A stretch of DNA of 64,000 nt from Cyprinodon diabolis. Lineage: Eukaryota > Chordata > Actinopteri > Cyprinodontiformes > Cyprinodontidae. Below the pieces are notes generated by a model. It did no database searches and was not told the origin of the DNA. It saw only the letters and a list, made by a program, of their open reading frames with translations. The position numbers and the translations under genes are program-made. Below are positions 1 to 11,907 of the stretch, in pieces (within the stretch, counting starts at the first letter, position 1; each line of letters opens with the position of its first letter). The DNA lies in NCBI GenBank assembly GCA_030533445.1, contig CM060076.1, forward strand, positions 10,138,501 through 10,202,500, read 5' to 3'.

Positions 1-469
1 GTGTTTGAGACAAACACTGCTTTAAAGCTCAGACTTTGTTGCTTAGGGAGGGACATTTCAATACCAATCTTGTTATCCATTCTACAAATTTCTGAACCCA
101 GATGTTATAATGTTTTTAGGAATCATGGTCCTGTTGGAAGATCTGATTAGGATGCAATCTTTTTTTATCAAACATTTTATGATTAACTTCAGATTTCAGT
201 CCGTTAAAGTGGGTGAACAATTCTGTGGCTGTTTCTGCTGAGTGATGGCATAATACTTGATTCTTTGTGGATAATTATGGTAATCCAAGGGTTATGGTAA
301 TGCTGCATAAATCGAAATGAATGTGCCTCCAAAGCACCAAAACATTGCCCAATGCACAATTACAGTAAAGTGAACTGTGATTCTGGTTCTTTTTAACCAA
401 AAAATTAAACGAATCACTTTACATATCCTTTTCAGTGGTATTTACTAATTAATTAACCCGCGGACTCAC
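1..469. other. AT-rich sequence, probable ak7 intron
   Basis: This stretch lies downstream of the second ak7 exon on the minus strand. I see no exon, repeat or RNA gene in it. Confidence 0.4.
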
Positions 470-773
470 CACATACTTTTGGTGAAGGAAAGGTAGTTTC
501 TCCCCTTTGGTGGAGGACACAGTTCCAATGATCTGAAAAGCAGGTTCATCCCAGGGAGACGGTGACTCGTCATCTTCTGACTCCTCTTCAGCTCCAGGTT
601 TAGCTAAAACCTTTCCAGGTAGGGTAAGAGAAAACACAGTAGTTAGTCGGTTTCAAATGCGACCGAAATTGCGATCTTTTTCCCGTTACCTCGGCAATGT
701 GTCGTGAAGAATATGCGTCGACGTCGTTTACAAAAACCCGTTTAACGTGAGACTTTTGCTTCATGCTATCCAT
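470..773 (-). CDS. ak7: Adenylate kinase 7-like, first two coding exons (partial)
   Basis: Two exons on the minus strand join in frame. Exon 1 (773-690) starts at the ATG of MDSMKQKSHVKRVFVNDVDA and ends at a GAG|gtaacg donor. Exon 2 (610-470) follows a cag-type acceptor and ends at TGTG|gtgagt. Together they give 75 residues: a short basic start, RVFVNDVDAYSSRHIAE, an acidic stretch, then AFQIIGTVSS. This matches the N-terminal epimerase-like part of adenylate kinase 7, whose family has RVFIN.(L/V)DSYSS followed by an acidic stretch and FQIVGT. AK7 is a ciliary and flagellar enzyme with a later nucleotide kinase domain. The kinase domain lies beyond the left edge and cannot be checked. No further exon was recognised in 1-469. 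The paralogue (a or b) cannot be decided. Confidence 0.62.
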
Positions 774-1101
774 CACAAAAAAAATATAAAAGGTCAACCT
801 AGAAAACCGCTGAGAACTGTTCCGTCCTACTTGTCTTTCAGGTTGCTATGGACTCATAAGCGGTTGCTATCCGTCAGATACGCTGAATACGCAAGGTACG
901 TACAAAACAGTCCACCATAGCCCTCTGACTACACTGAATGCGTAAGGACGTAAATTGAGTCCCGTGATGGACATATTACATATTAGGGCCTTGAACCAAG
1001 TGGGCTTTTTTAATTTACAATGTCTGTGGTAGTTTTCTTTAATTACTAGCCTTTTAATCTAAAATATCTTCCTATATAATAATTCCATAGAGGAAAAACA
1101 G

Positions 1102-1806
1102 CAGGGGCGGCGCCAGATGGGGGCCAGAGGTGGCCATGGCCACCTTCAGCCAATCGTTGCCTATCACCCCTACCATTTTTTCCCCCTCTCAGATAGATGG
1201 TGGCAGCAGTAATACTCTCAAGTGGAATATTCAAAGCATTTTAATTTTTTCGTGTTTAATTATACACATCAATATACTAACATCAAAGATGATAAATACA
1301 GAATTCATGCTCTTTTCAGAACCCATATTGTGCTATATGGGGTAAAGAGAAAATTATGTGTCTCTGCAAGTCATCTAGGAGTCTTCAGTAAAATCAAAGA
1401 TAAATAACAATTTTATCAAAAACTTAGCAAATAATCAATTTATGTCGATATTAGTACTTGTAAATATCCATTGTATACATAATGTTTATTTCTACAAGTA
1501 GGTAAGTAATGACAATGATGATTGATTTACGCTCCAGGACTCAAAACTGAGTTTTATTCACTATACCTACAGTATTATCTAGAAATTACGGATGTTTAAA
1601 TATATGCGTCTATTTGTTAGCTAAGGCTGTAGGAAAGTATAGTTAGTCTTTATTTAGAAAATATGGATATTTTGCTAGTTAATTTTCCCGTTGGAACCGT
1701 GTAGATTGACCATGAGTTTCTGGTGCCGATCCGCTTTCGGCCACCCCTCAGTGTACATTGGTTATTGCCAGGCCACCTTTATAAAAATTTTCTGGCTACA
1801 CCTCTG
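1102..1806. mobile_element. Non-autonomous hAT-type element with 8-bp target duplication
   Basis: The left end reads CAGGGGCGGCGCCAGA and the reverse complement of the right end reads CAGAGGTGTAGCCAGA, imperfect terminal inverted repeats of the hAT type. The element is flanked on both sides by the identical 8-bp direct repeat AAAAACAG (1094-1101 and 1807-1814), which is the hAT target-site length. It is 705 bp and has no transposase reading frame, so it depends on a transposase supplied from elsewhere. Confidence 0.85.
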
Positions 1807-2405
1807 AAAAACAGATCTCACTTAGTGTATGAGGTATATCCTTCTCATTTAAACTTTTTTATTTTTAGTAAAGATAATACAGTGTTAGACGCAAATATTT
1901 TGGTTCATATACCATAACATCATGAGGTTTCTTGACATTTGGCAACTGCACATCCATTTTGTGAATTACCTGTATCTCTACTTTTAAGGTATGCTCTTTT
2001 GATTGTGATTAGGTTACTGTGGACTCCACTGGGACCAGTTTGAGAAGATTTTTTTCCATAGGTGCAGGGCAATATTGTATGTCACAAAGATGGGTAAAAT
2101 GTGAGTGCAAAGACATTTATGTTTTCTATAACAGTACTCAGGTAGACTGTGGAATTTATTTAATGCTCATTGGAAACCAACAGACTACTACCAACATCTG
2201 ATTGTTGAAATCAAGACTTGCTTTACTAGGACTTGTTTTCCATTCCAGTTGAGTAGGTGCATCCTGTGTGGGCGATGGTTCTGTGAGAAGACTAGTGGAT
2301 CACCTGTTGGTGTTTGCATGTTTGAGTTTGGCTGGGTGAATGTAGCTCTAGTCTAAAGAACTTTGATTTGTCAAAATGACTTGAATGGGGCCCTTTAAGT
2401 TCTGT

Positions 2406-3277
2406 CATGATATGGCCTGTTTGCTCTCCCTTAATTAGTTATTCCTTTCACCTGTCGTTTTCCCTCCCTGCCTCAATTATAATTTATTCCTTTCACCTGT
2501 TTCCTCTTGGTTATATTCAGTTCAGCCTGAGCATTCAGTGCCAGATCAGTAACTGTTTTTCTGTTAGCCTGTCTGTTCAGTTTATTTCTTGGTTTATGAC
2601 CTGGATCCTGGCGGCCAGTGGAAAGAGGGTTTTTGTGTTTGTTTCGTCTCCTAATCGTCCACTGTTCCTCCCCTGCTGAGTCCTCTGGGTTTTTGGCTCT
2701 ATATGCGGGGAAGTTCAGTTTTTATCCAAGTAAGCCTGGCTCCAAGGTGGAGACCAGTTTAAAGGTCCTGCATCAAGTTCTGGTTCCACGTCCTGTCTCT
2801 GCTACCCTCTTCCACTGAGCCTGCTCATCTGCACCTGATCCTGTCTGCTCCTGTGCGTGACCACCTGGTCATGCTTTCAGACCCTGTCAGACTCTGAACC
2901 CTCCTGGGAGCTTTTGGATGCCTGGAAGTCTGGATCCTGCCACCTGTTCTGTTCCTGCCTGATCTGGATCCTGTTCCTGTCTGTTCCTGTCTGTTGTGGA
3001 TCCCTGACCAGGATTGGCTTCCAGCATGTCTTCTGGAACTGCAGCACTTGGGGACATTCTAGGACTGGACTGTTAAACCAGGTAAGTGGCCAACTCAGAT
3101 GATTGTGGTCACTTACCTGTGTTTCTCCTGCATAGTGTCGGTGCCCCGCTCCCCATCCTGCAGTGTCCGCATGCCACAGCTCCGCTTTTGTTTGGTTTGT
3201 TTATTTAATAAACGTTTTGAACTTTCCTACTGACTGTCTCTCCTTGAATACTGGGTCCCTCTGTCCGCGTTTCATGA
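2406..3277 (+). mobile_element. Dispersed retroelement-like repeat ending in CATGAC
   Basis: A C/T-rich block with no conserved protein. It carries an AATAAA-type signal near its end (TTTAATAAACG, about 3207) and finishes in TTTCATGAC. Similar 8-bp words flank it (AAGTTCTG before, AAGTTCAG after), suggesting an insertion. The tail resembles 3' ends of fish non-LTR retrotransposons or their SINEs. The block at 60455-61262 has the same architecture (C/T-rich body, AATAAA, CATGACA end). The family cannot be named by eye. Confidence 0.45.
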
Positions 3278-4164
3278 CAAGTTCAGTCCATTTAACCATC
3301 TCTGGCTGCTATAGTCCAGCTACTTAATATGTTGTGCATTCAGAGATTGTTTTCTACTAACTTGGTCGGAACAAGTAAATCTCCTGCTGTCTTTCTATAG
3401 TATGGATCCATTATGTACACTCTCTTTCACCAATATAGGTTAATTCATATTCTTTAAAAGCAGAGAAATACTTGTTGGTTAAAATCAAACTAAATGACCA
3501 TCCTGTCAGGTCCTGCTGACCATGCCACATTAAAATAATTTAAATCACCCTTTCTTTTCCATTCTGATTTTCAGTTTAAATTTCAGAAAGATATATTTAT
3601 CATGATTTATCCTGATAAATTGCAATGCCCAATTGCACAGAGTTGTTGCAATATTGGCTGTCTGATAAAAAGTTACTGAGTTCAACTGGTCTACAACAAC
3701 TTCTAAACATGTAAAAACGTGTACTCTGAAGATGTTGCACTTTGACTTCTTTTCCTCTTATGTTTTTGGAGGAATGATGTCACAAAACTATTTTAGTAAT
3801 GGGACAGTCTTGCTCCTGTAGGAATGTCACATTAACACCCTCCGGAGCAACATTCGTCTCTTGGGTCCTTATTAGTTCAGTCGAGCCCCACCTGTGGTCC
3901 AGTACAGATCCCCTTGTTTTGCAGGACCATGGAGTGCTGACATGGAAACTTTCAGAACACTCCGTTTATTTATAGAGCTGACTTTATCAGCACAACTGCT
4001 GGTGGCTCTAAGCAGTGTCTGCTTTGCACAGATCTGGATACTCACTGACACATGCCAGTCATCTACTCAGAGCATATAAATGAGGACCTAGATGATTGGT
4101 TGTTTTTTCTCCCCAATAAGATTAATAAGCTTTTCATAAAGCAGTGGAGTGGAGTGATCAGTTG

Positions 4165-5337
4165 CTGATGAAGGTTCTCAGTCATCCAGGTCATAGTCAT
4201 TCCGTAAAAATTCAAAAAATATCCGCTGGACTTGGCTTTCAAGATTTGAAGACATTTCGCCACCTCTCCAGGAAGCTTCCTGGAGAGGTGGCGAAACGTC
4301 TTCATGTCCCTACTAAAACAGATGGGATGCAAAAAGAACAGAAACACATCAAAGATGCTCTCCGAAACTGTGGATATCCAAACTGGGCTTTTATCAAATC
4401 AGCAAGGAAATCCAAAAGACTCGCAACAGAAGACAGCGATGGGAAAATTAAATGCAAAAACATCACAATCCCTTATGTTGCTGGAGTGTCTGAAAAGCTC
4501 AAGAGGATTTTCTCCAAACACAAGATCCCAGTACATTTCAAGCCAAACCAAACCCTTAAACAGAGGCTAGTGCATCCTAAAGATAAAACCCCCAGACCGA
4601 ATATGAGCGGAGTGGTATATGCTGTTCAGTGCAGCGAGGAATGCTCTGATCTTTATATTGGAGAAACCAAACAACCGCTCCACAGACGCATGGCCCAACA
4701 CAGAAGAGCGGCCGCCTCTGGACAAGACACCGCAGTACACCTACACCTTGTGGACAAAGGACATTCTTTTGAGGACCAGAATGTCCATATTCTGGATAAA
4801 GAAAATAGGTGGTTTGAGAGGGGTGTGAAGGAAGCCATCTATGTTAAGAGAGAAAAACCAACTTTAAACAGAGGTGGTGGACTCAGATTCCAGCTTCCAA
4901 AAACATACAATTCAATCATAGACATGATCCCTTCCAGATATCACCAAACCCCCCCACCCCATCACAGAGGAACGAGGGACCTACCCGCTCCAGCCGGTGA
5001 ACAATACCTCCTTAACGACCGACCCTTAACAATCATAGACAGGTTTCAGGTATTACAGGAGACAATCCCCCCCTTAATGGCAATCCCCCCTTTAACGACC
5101 GACCCCTAGAATCATAGACAGGTTCAGATTTTACAGGCTAACGATGGAACTAAACGACCCATTCATTGGTTACCATTTGCATGTTTCCAAGCAATACAAG
5201 GCCTTGTCCATATAAGACTCAAACTCACTGTGGATCCAGACATTTGAATTGAGAAAGCTTCCTGGAGAGGTGGCGAAACGTCTTCAAATCTTGAAAACCA
5301 AGTCCAGTGGATATTTTTTGAATTTATACGGAGTGAT
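4165..5337 (+). mobile_element. Penelope-like element, 5'-truncated, with inverted terminal copies
   Basis: The ends are inverted copies of about 75-80 bp: 4200-4276 reads TCCGTAAAAATTCAAAAAAT onward, and 5262-5336 is its near-identical reverse complement. The left copy runs straight into a 28-bp-armed palindrome (4248-4303, centred on AAGCTT), where an inverted terminal copy meets a direct one head to head. The word GGAGTGATCAGTT occurs just outside both ends (about 4150 and 5330), a probable target duplication. Between the ends lies a GIY-YIG endonuclease frame. Inverted 5' terminal-repeat fragments and a C-terminal GIY-YIG domain are hallmarks of Penelope-like elements of the fish Neptune/Poseidon type. 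Confidence 0.78.
4290..5109 (+). CDS. Penelope-like polyprotein C-terminus with GIY-YIG endonuclease
   Basis: The open frame runs from 4144 to the stop at 5109; only the part after about 4290 is element coding sequence, because the first part translates the inverted terminal repeat. It begins with the end of the reverse transcriptase (LRNCGYPNWAFIKSARKSK). It then has SGVVYAVQC, CSDLYIGETKQPLHRRMAQH and WFERGVKEAIYVK, the GIY-YIG core with its conserved Arg/His-rich helix and Glu. In intact elements the endonuclease nicks the target for target-primed reverse transcription. The catalytic RT palm is missing, so this copy cannot move on its own. No frameshift or stop interrupts the GIY-YIG part, which suggests a fairly young insertion. 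Confidence 0.8.
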
Positions 5338-5344
5338 CAGTTAT

Positions 5345-6990
5345 TATCACACAACACAAAGGTATTTTGTTTGAATTCAGTCTTTATATATATTTTCAAA
5401 GAGGGTTTTTCTTCAGATATGTTAGCTCCTCTCTAGAGGGAAATAATCATGCTGTGGGTTTTTAAGGTAATATCTAACGGATTAGAGAAAATAAGACCAA
5501 ATCATACTTTCAAACTAGTGTAGCACAAAATTCCTAAAAAGTAAGTCAACCAAGTGAAACATTTTCTTCTATGACTGTATATCCAGAGTAAGTTAGAATT
5601 TCTACACAAGCTCAGTAAATTAGCAGTACTCTAGTTTAAGAATACCTTGGTTATTTATGAGCAGCTAATAACATCTTCTAAACTGAAAGTTAGATTAGAA
5701 GCTTTTTACAACTTTTTCAAATCTATTCTGTCGCATCTTTGTGGCAGAGCCTGAAAACTTTCATTTGGGTTGGTAGGCAAGGGCTGGTGTGCACCAAGGA
5801 GTTAGTGAAAACCTATAGGGGCCAAAAAAATGTCAGGGTCGATATACACTGATCACTGACAGCAATATAAATGACCAAAGATCAGTATTTGAAAACAAAA
5901 AATCCCTGGCAGCTGCTCAGATTTTCATGAAACTCTTTCTAAGAAATCCAAACACATTTGCACACCTCTGTAGTCTACATTAATCAGTCATGATTCTACA
6001 TAATATACACACTGAATTGGTTAATTATTCATCCTTTATTACATATGAGTCTCTTAGATGACTTATAGAAATGTAACTTTGCCTTCTCTTAGATAATACA
6101 AACTAGTTCTGAAAACAGCATTTCTGTGTTTGTCATCTTTAATTTTATTATATAATTATAGACTCATATTAATTATTGTATTTTTGTTCTCATTTTATAG
6201 TTATATAATAAGAGAACAGTGTTTAACAAATTTGTCTTTTTATTAGCAAAAATCTAGTATTGCTTTAATTAATACATATTCTGTAAAAGTCTAGTAACAT
6301 GATATAAAAACATAGAGCATTCTCATAGCTTAGAACTGGTAGTATGTAAATACATGAGAGGAGGTGAACCCAGTGGGAGATACCATGTTGTGTCAGCATT
6401 TTTGATAAGAGAAGCTGAGAGAGGAAAAACTTGTCGGCAGGTAAAATTTGTGTTTTACCTGTATCAGGAAATGTGTTGTTGGTAGCTGAAGAAATAAAAC
6501 AAGCTAAAAGCACTATAGATCATTCTATCTTCCACTTTCTGTTGCTAGGGAGAAACATTCGTACTTTATGTTTTGTGAGAGGCAAAAAAAAACATGTTAA
6601 AAAAAGGTGAAGACAACTTGAGGGAGCGAACTCCACAACGGCTTTCTTCCGGACTAGTAAGAGAATTCAATATAATAGTAAAGTTTTATTTTGCTTTTAT
6701 GGTTAGAAAAAAGGCAGAGACAGCAATTTGGATGAGCTTAGAGGCACCAGTAAATCAGTAAATGTCACTCCATGGTTTCCACTGTAGATCTCACACGCTT
6801 AAAGGGGAGGCACCATTCTGTCATTTGTTATTAATTTAGCGCACCACTAGATTGCAATAAATCTAACACCCTGTCTCTTTAACATCTGAAATGTCAATTA
6901 ATTATGTCTTAAGCTAATGTATCTCCAGCATGATTGCCTTTTATTTATGTACTTCTATTTTTCTATGGACTGACCTCTACCTCTGCAGAA
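5345..6990. other. AT-rich intergenic sequence, nothing recognised
   Basis: No exon, repeat structure or RNA gene could be supported here on either strand. Confidence 0.4.
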
Positions 6991-7096
6991 GAAGAATATC
7001 CCCACAACATGACTCTCGTACTACCCTTGTTCCACTGTAGGGGTGTGTTAATGGTGGAGTGCAATGTTAGTTTTCAGCTACAAAGTGTTCTGTATG

Positions 7097-7140
7097 TTCA
7101 CACACATACACACACACACACACACACCCCACACACACAG
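7097..7140. repeat. (CA)n microsatellite
   Basis: A mostly uninterrupted CA run. A GT run (about 7391-7423) lies about 260 bp downstream, inside a diverged copy of the repeat described at 7490-7850. Confidence 0.9.
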
Positions 7141-7489
7141 AAAAACCATTCATCCATAACGCACCTAACATAATCCAAAATGTCTAACAGAAATCTGCAT
7201 TGTCTGCTACATACTCTATCTGAGGTAAAAAAAAAAAAAAGTTCTACTGTAGGTCTGGGGTCTTTCTTCATGGATTTTGAATGTTTTTCCCATGCATGCA
7301 TGGGTTCTATCCAGGTACTCCAGGTTCATTTGATGGTTCAGAAACATGACTGTTAGGTTGACTGGTGACTCTAAATTTCCCTTAGGTTAAAGTGTGTGTG
7401 TGTGTGTGTGTGTGTGCGTGTGTATGGATTGACTGCTGACCTGTCACCACTGTACAGGTAAATTCCTAGTTATATTTAAGCCCTGTTGT

Positions 7490-7850
7490 ATTCCCTAGTT
7501 GCTGGGGCTGCTCAGTGCTGCCTTGCAGCAAGAAGGTTCCAGATTCGATTCCTAGCCCAGGGTCTTTCTGCAGTTTGCATGTTCTCCCTGAGCATGCATG
7601 GGTTCTCTCTGGGTACATGGCTTCAGCTAATCCCTTTGTCCAAAACCATGACTCTTACGTTAATTGGCTTATATATTCTGTGTGTGAATGATTGTTTGTC
7701 CTTTTTGTCTCTGTGTTACCAGTGATGGATTGGTGAGCTGTCCAGGGTGGACCCCGCCTCTTGCCCGTAGACAGCTGGAGATAGGCACCAGCACCCTTTG
7801 CGACCCTACTTGGGATAAGCGTGTCAGAAAATGGATGGATGTATTTCATG
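7490..7850 (+). repeat. SINE-like dispersed repeat with tRNA-like head and GGATG tail
   Basis: It starts with GCTGCCTTGCAGCAAGAAGG followed by TTCGATTCC, which resembles a tRNA B box. It continues with a core on first-page-of-repeat themes common in fish (TTTGCATGTTCTCCCTG, CCGCCTCTTGCCCGTAGACA) and ends at AAAATGGATGGATG. Diverged partial relatives lie at about 7260-7440, 39065-39135 and 57240-57345. The family name is not certain. Confidence 0.6.
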
Positions 7851-8160
7851 GTTAGTCTCTGTTTCCCCAGTGCCTCTTTTCTTTCACCCTTGCTCCCTTC
7901 TAACTACTTCTGCCCACACCTGCTCCCAGTTAGTTGATTACTCCATTCAACGTTCTGTTTGGAATATATACTCCTCTGCAGTTACTTATTGCTGGATTCT
8001 CTTCATTCCCTCCTGAATCCCTGTTTTCCAGTTCTTGTGATCCCTGGTTAATTGTGTCTGGATTTCTTATTCTGTTGCCACCACTCAAATTACTAAATCT
8101 GCAAGAAATCACCTTAGCCTCTGTCTCTGCATTTGGGTCCTCTACAAACCTCTAATTGTC
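7850..8160 (+). mobile_element. Retroelement-like 3' fragment
   Basis: C/T-rich sequence ending in CTGCATTTGGGTCCTC and ATTGTCACT, a typical form of fish non-LTR or SINE 3' ends. It directly abuts the repeat before it. There is no intact frame. Confidence 0.4.
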
Positions 8161-8349
8161 ACTAATGGATATATTGAAGACCAAAAGGCTGGGTCAGGTT
8201 TTTATAGTAGTCATGTTCATGTATTTGGGGTGGCATTCAAGAGAAGCAGAGAAACAGACCTTTCTCTCTGTTTAAAGAAAAAAAAAAAAGTTTAAGACTA
8301 AGTTTGTTAATTTAAACAACCTCACCCAGTTTTTCCTTTTCAGTAATAG

Positions 8350-8430
8350 ATTAAATTCAATTCATCTTTATTTCAACAAAACATGTCCCCTCAAGGCACT
8401 TTACAAAGTCAATTCCATACCATCATACAG
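8350..8430 (+). repeat. Short dispersed repeat (CAATTCATCTTTATTT type)
   Basis: The words CAATTCATCTTTATTTC and CAAGGCACTTTACAAAG match a repeat form very common in percomorph genomes. Only about 80 bp is recognisable. Confidence 0.5.
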
Positions 8431-8439
8431 ACTGACTGA

Positions 8440-9470
8440 TTGAAAATCTAAAGAAACCTAACAAATGTGTTGCATCTTTTACTTGCAGTATCCACTTGAT
8501 ATAAGAGCATCTAACAACAGTCAGCGGTTGCTTACAGGCTGTTCTTCACTTTGCAGGAATTCCTCATATTAAGCAACAGTAGAGAAACCAAGCTACACAA
8601 TTTTTTTAAATGATATGAGTAACAGGTTTATATTGCTTTGAGTCAACAGATACAACACAGATAAGAACTTAAAAAAATTAAAAACCTAAGAGAGTAGCGA
8701 ACTAAGATCTAAGCTCTACAGACCAAATAGTTTAATGATGTCATACTTGTATAATTGTAATCTTTCTCTCCTTCTCTAGATGACTAAGAAGGTTCTAGTA
8801 AGAGGTTTTTGTTATTAAGAAACACAGCATTAGAGCATAATTACTAAAGTAAAAAATTACATTTTCTTAAAATTATAAGATATGTTATCAAAATCATACC
8901 AAAAAATTGATATGTAAAATATATTTTATACTATATGTCAGTTTGTAGAAAAGGAAGGAGAAGAAATACAATTTATAGATGATGCTCAAGAGCAGTAGGT
9001 TTTTTTAATATATTTAGAAATCACTCTTACTACAGCTTTAGTTCAATTTTTTCTGGGAACAGCTTTAAATTGCAAGAGTTGTGTTTTTCCAAATAAAAAA
9101 TTATGATAATTGAAATGATGTGTACTGGGGGAGCAGGGTAGTATTAATGTTCAGAGGTATGAATAGTCATCCAAGACATTGAACATCTCATTTAGCTCAC
9201 AATTTGTTGAACACTGTCAGCTCTTTGCAACAGACAGGTTCAAGTTGAAAAAATTCTCATATAATCAGAATCGCAACAATGAAAAATTTTGACATATTTT
9301 AAATATGATCCTGGGGATATTACGTGCTGAAAAATCAGATTAAACCCATTTTAATTCAAATCCACAATTCAAACTTATATGCTGTGACTTAACTTGCCAG
9401 ACAAACATTACTACTGCTTCAGGTCAAACAGTGAACATACTCCTGTCTCTCTTAGACAGATTGTTACACA
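8440..9470. other. Intergenic, nothing recognised
   Basis: AT-rich sequence with no supported gene or element. Confidence 0.35.
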
Positions 9471-9479
9471 GCAGTTGAT

Positions 9480-10230
9480 GCTAACAGCTGCCTAAGTGTG
9501 TTTATGTGTAGGAGGTTTGAAACGCAGAGAAGGCAGCTGTCAACACGGAGGGACTTCCTGCTTTACCTTATAAGGACGAATATCCCTCGAAACCATGACC
9601 CGTTTTAGGAGCAATCAGTTTCATCCTGATATAGACTAGTGGTAAAGCAGAGATTCTGCCAGAAAGTGCTTCTTTGAGATGAACAGACCAGTTGACAAAA
9701 CACAGCTCTGGTTTCATCCAAGGCTAATGTGACATGGCACTTTCTGTTCTGTTCTAAATATTTAAAGCTCTACATTGATTTTACAAGTTAGAATTTAAAT
9801 TTAAACCCTTAAATAAACAGTAACTGCTGCTTTAGAACTTATGGAAGTGATGGTTCACACACAGTCTCTGATGCCACTGCTGTAAAATCTAAATATAGAA
9901 GCTTCGCCGTAGCCCTGAGAACAATGACTGATTATAGGTATGACTGCATACAAACTGTGTGGAACATCCAGCATCAATAGAAGTTTATCTTGCTTGCTTT
10001 GCTTGGACAAATGCAGGGCGCCATCCTCAGTTATTGGGACCCCCTGGTAACCATGTGTAAGGATGTTTTATTGCAGCATAAACCGACTTTAAACTAACCC
10101 TGTTGTTCTCGCTTTCATCTTCCTCTCTGCATGTGATGGCGAGACAGACACGGGTACTTAATAGGTCCCATTTGACCTGGTTTTATGTGTTTCTCATGTT
10201 CTTAATTCTTTATTTAACTAAATATAGTTG
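9480..10230. promoter_or_regulatory. Candidate distal muscle enhancer of actc1
   Basis: Within 750 bp there are a perfect CArG box, CCTTATAAGG (9566-9575), two CAGCTG E-boxes (about 9485 and 9534), and two identical perfect MEF2 sites, CTAAATATAG (9889-9898 and 10218-10227). SRF, MEF2 and myogenic bHLH factors drive striated-muscle actin genes in vertebrates. The cluster lies 1.6-2.4 kb upstream of the presumed actc1 start site. Enhancer activity is inference from motifs only. Confidence 0.45.
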
Positions 10231-10239
10231 GGTTTTGTC

Positions 10240-11760
10240 AGGTAGGTATTTTCAGGCAACAATATCCAAATTCACGAAGATCAACAAGCGTCTGTTTTTA
10301 CCTCAATAGCATGACGTGATTCTCACAAAGAGTAGCATTGTGTGAGTGGCAGGGATTATTACTGTAAGTGTGCCAATTAATATTCCACCAGTGATCTTTT
10401 TTGTGTTTATGTTCATATTTAAAGCAGGTTTTTGAATTGTCCTGATGGTATCTATGTGCAAGCACTTGCAAGTTTTTGTTACCATTTCAAGACTTACCAG
10501 TAAAACAAATAAACCCCTTACACACACAATGTTCTTTTCTCTTTTTAGTTTTGAGGGGGTCAAAAAAATCAATTACTAAGCTGCGTTGTGGTTTTACTTA
10601 GAGTAAATAGCAAATCAGAGATAACTAATATAAACTTTACTGACAATTTGATAAAAAAGGAAAACAAACATTTAAATGGGCTTTGGGTCCTTAATTCATG
10701 GGAAATTTTAACAGAGCATAGCTTTTTTGGTTTTGGCTAAAACCAATATTTCTTTTTTTTTTCCCAGAGGTTATGCTACGGTAATTCATTATTATTTAGA
10801 TTTTTTTTGAAGGTTCTACAGAATAATTTGATATTAGAAGACACCTATCTGTGTTTCATGTATGAGCATATTTTTAATATTTAAAGATACCGTGATGTCA
10901 ATCATGCTTGGCATAGTTTCAGTCTAGTAGGTTAGTGTTCGTGCACAGATTGCCGTGCATGTCTACAAATGGAATACTTTCAGGACACTGGTAGAATAAG
11001 GGGGGGACAGGGGGGTGTTTACATTCCTACTGCCCTCAACTTGGCCTGATAGGGATTTTGTAAGGGGACATGGGTACTATGCAGGCGGTACAAGGTGACA
11101 AATAAGGATCCTGAGCTGTCATCTTTCTACCTTCAGTGCGGGGTGAGGTGCAGCCACTGGCACCGGCCACACTCCATTTCCCTAAAAGGAGACGCTGGAG
11201 CCAATGAGAGCTGAGCATCATCAGCCGTCGCTCCCCACACATGTCATCCCGGCTCTCTGGAGGTCTAGAGTCCCCCTCCCCATCTTAGAATACTGCGTTT
11301 CAGCTGTCAGGCAGTAACCCCCCCCTCCCGCCACTGCCTCTCACTCAACACACACATACCATGACATGACACAAGCAGACTGTCTCTGGCAGGTCCCCTT
11401 GGAATGCTCCTTAACTTTAATACTCTAAAATGTCTTATATTACAACCAATCCCTGCAAACATTCACACCTCTAATTAAAGGTATTAATATGACTTTATTC
11501 ATAAGGATCTGATCTGCAGCTCAACAAAAGTAAAAGTTTATTATTTAGGAATGTAAAGCTGTATTAAAATTTGCTAATCCTAAATCACAGGGAAGCATAA
11601 ACTCATAGCTCATCAAATTTGTGTTTCAATTGTCACTCTTAACAATAAGAGTCCCATATGCTGCTGTTTATATCTCTGTAAGGACTCTAAAACTGCCAAA
11701 GAAATATCCCACCAATCTGAAGGCATCCCTGACACAGGATTCACGTTACTCTGCCGTTTT
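10240..11760. other. actc1 upstream region, no gene
   Basis: No coding exon was found. About 10890-11350 is more GC-balanced than its surroundings but shows no motif I can name. Confidence 0.35.
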
Positions 11761-11771
11761 GCTGAGCAACA

Positions 11772-11907
11772 CTTAATTTGGACTTGCATGAAATCCTGAG
11801 CCCACCCACTAGCCCCCAGCCTCAGCATGCTGAATCATATTTAAGGAGCCCCTCACACCCTTCCCACTGTATCCAAGAGGAAACTCCTGTCTTGTGGTTA
11901 CAGCTTG
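11772..11907 (+). promoter_or_regulatory. actc1: actc1 proximal promoter and non-coding exon 1
   Basis: A one-mismatch CArG box on the minus strand (CCAAATTAAG, 11772-11781) lies about 60 bp before a TATA-like CATATTTAAGG (about 11836-11846). The presumed first exon, starting near 11868, ends at CAGCTTG|gtgagt (donor at 11908). A non-coding first exon of about 40 nt followed by an intron of about 1.2 kb is the standard layout of vertebrate sarcomeric actin genes. The start site is inferred from TATA spacing. Confidence 0.6.

Noticed and set aside
2407..3102. Open frames suggesting a secreted or membrane protein
   Set aside because: Composition and ends fit a C/T-rich retroelement fragment, and no conserved motif or splice structure was seen.
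4160..4320. Possible hammerhead ribozyme in the Penelope-like element (CTGATGA at about 4165 and CGAAAC at about 4292)
   Set aside because: The two core boxes are present, as known for some Penelope-like elements, but no complementary stem II joins them at a sensible distance.
7500..7560. tRNA gene
   Set aside because: A B-box-like TTCGATTCC is present, but there is no cloverleaf or acceptor stem. It is the head of a SINE-like repeat.
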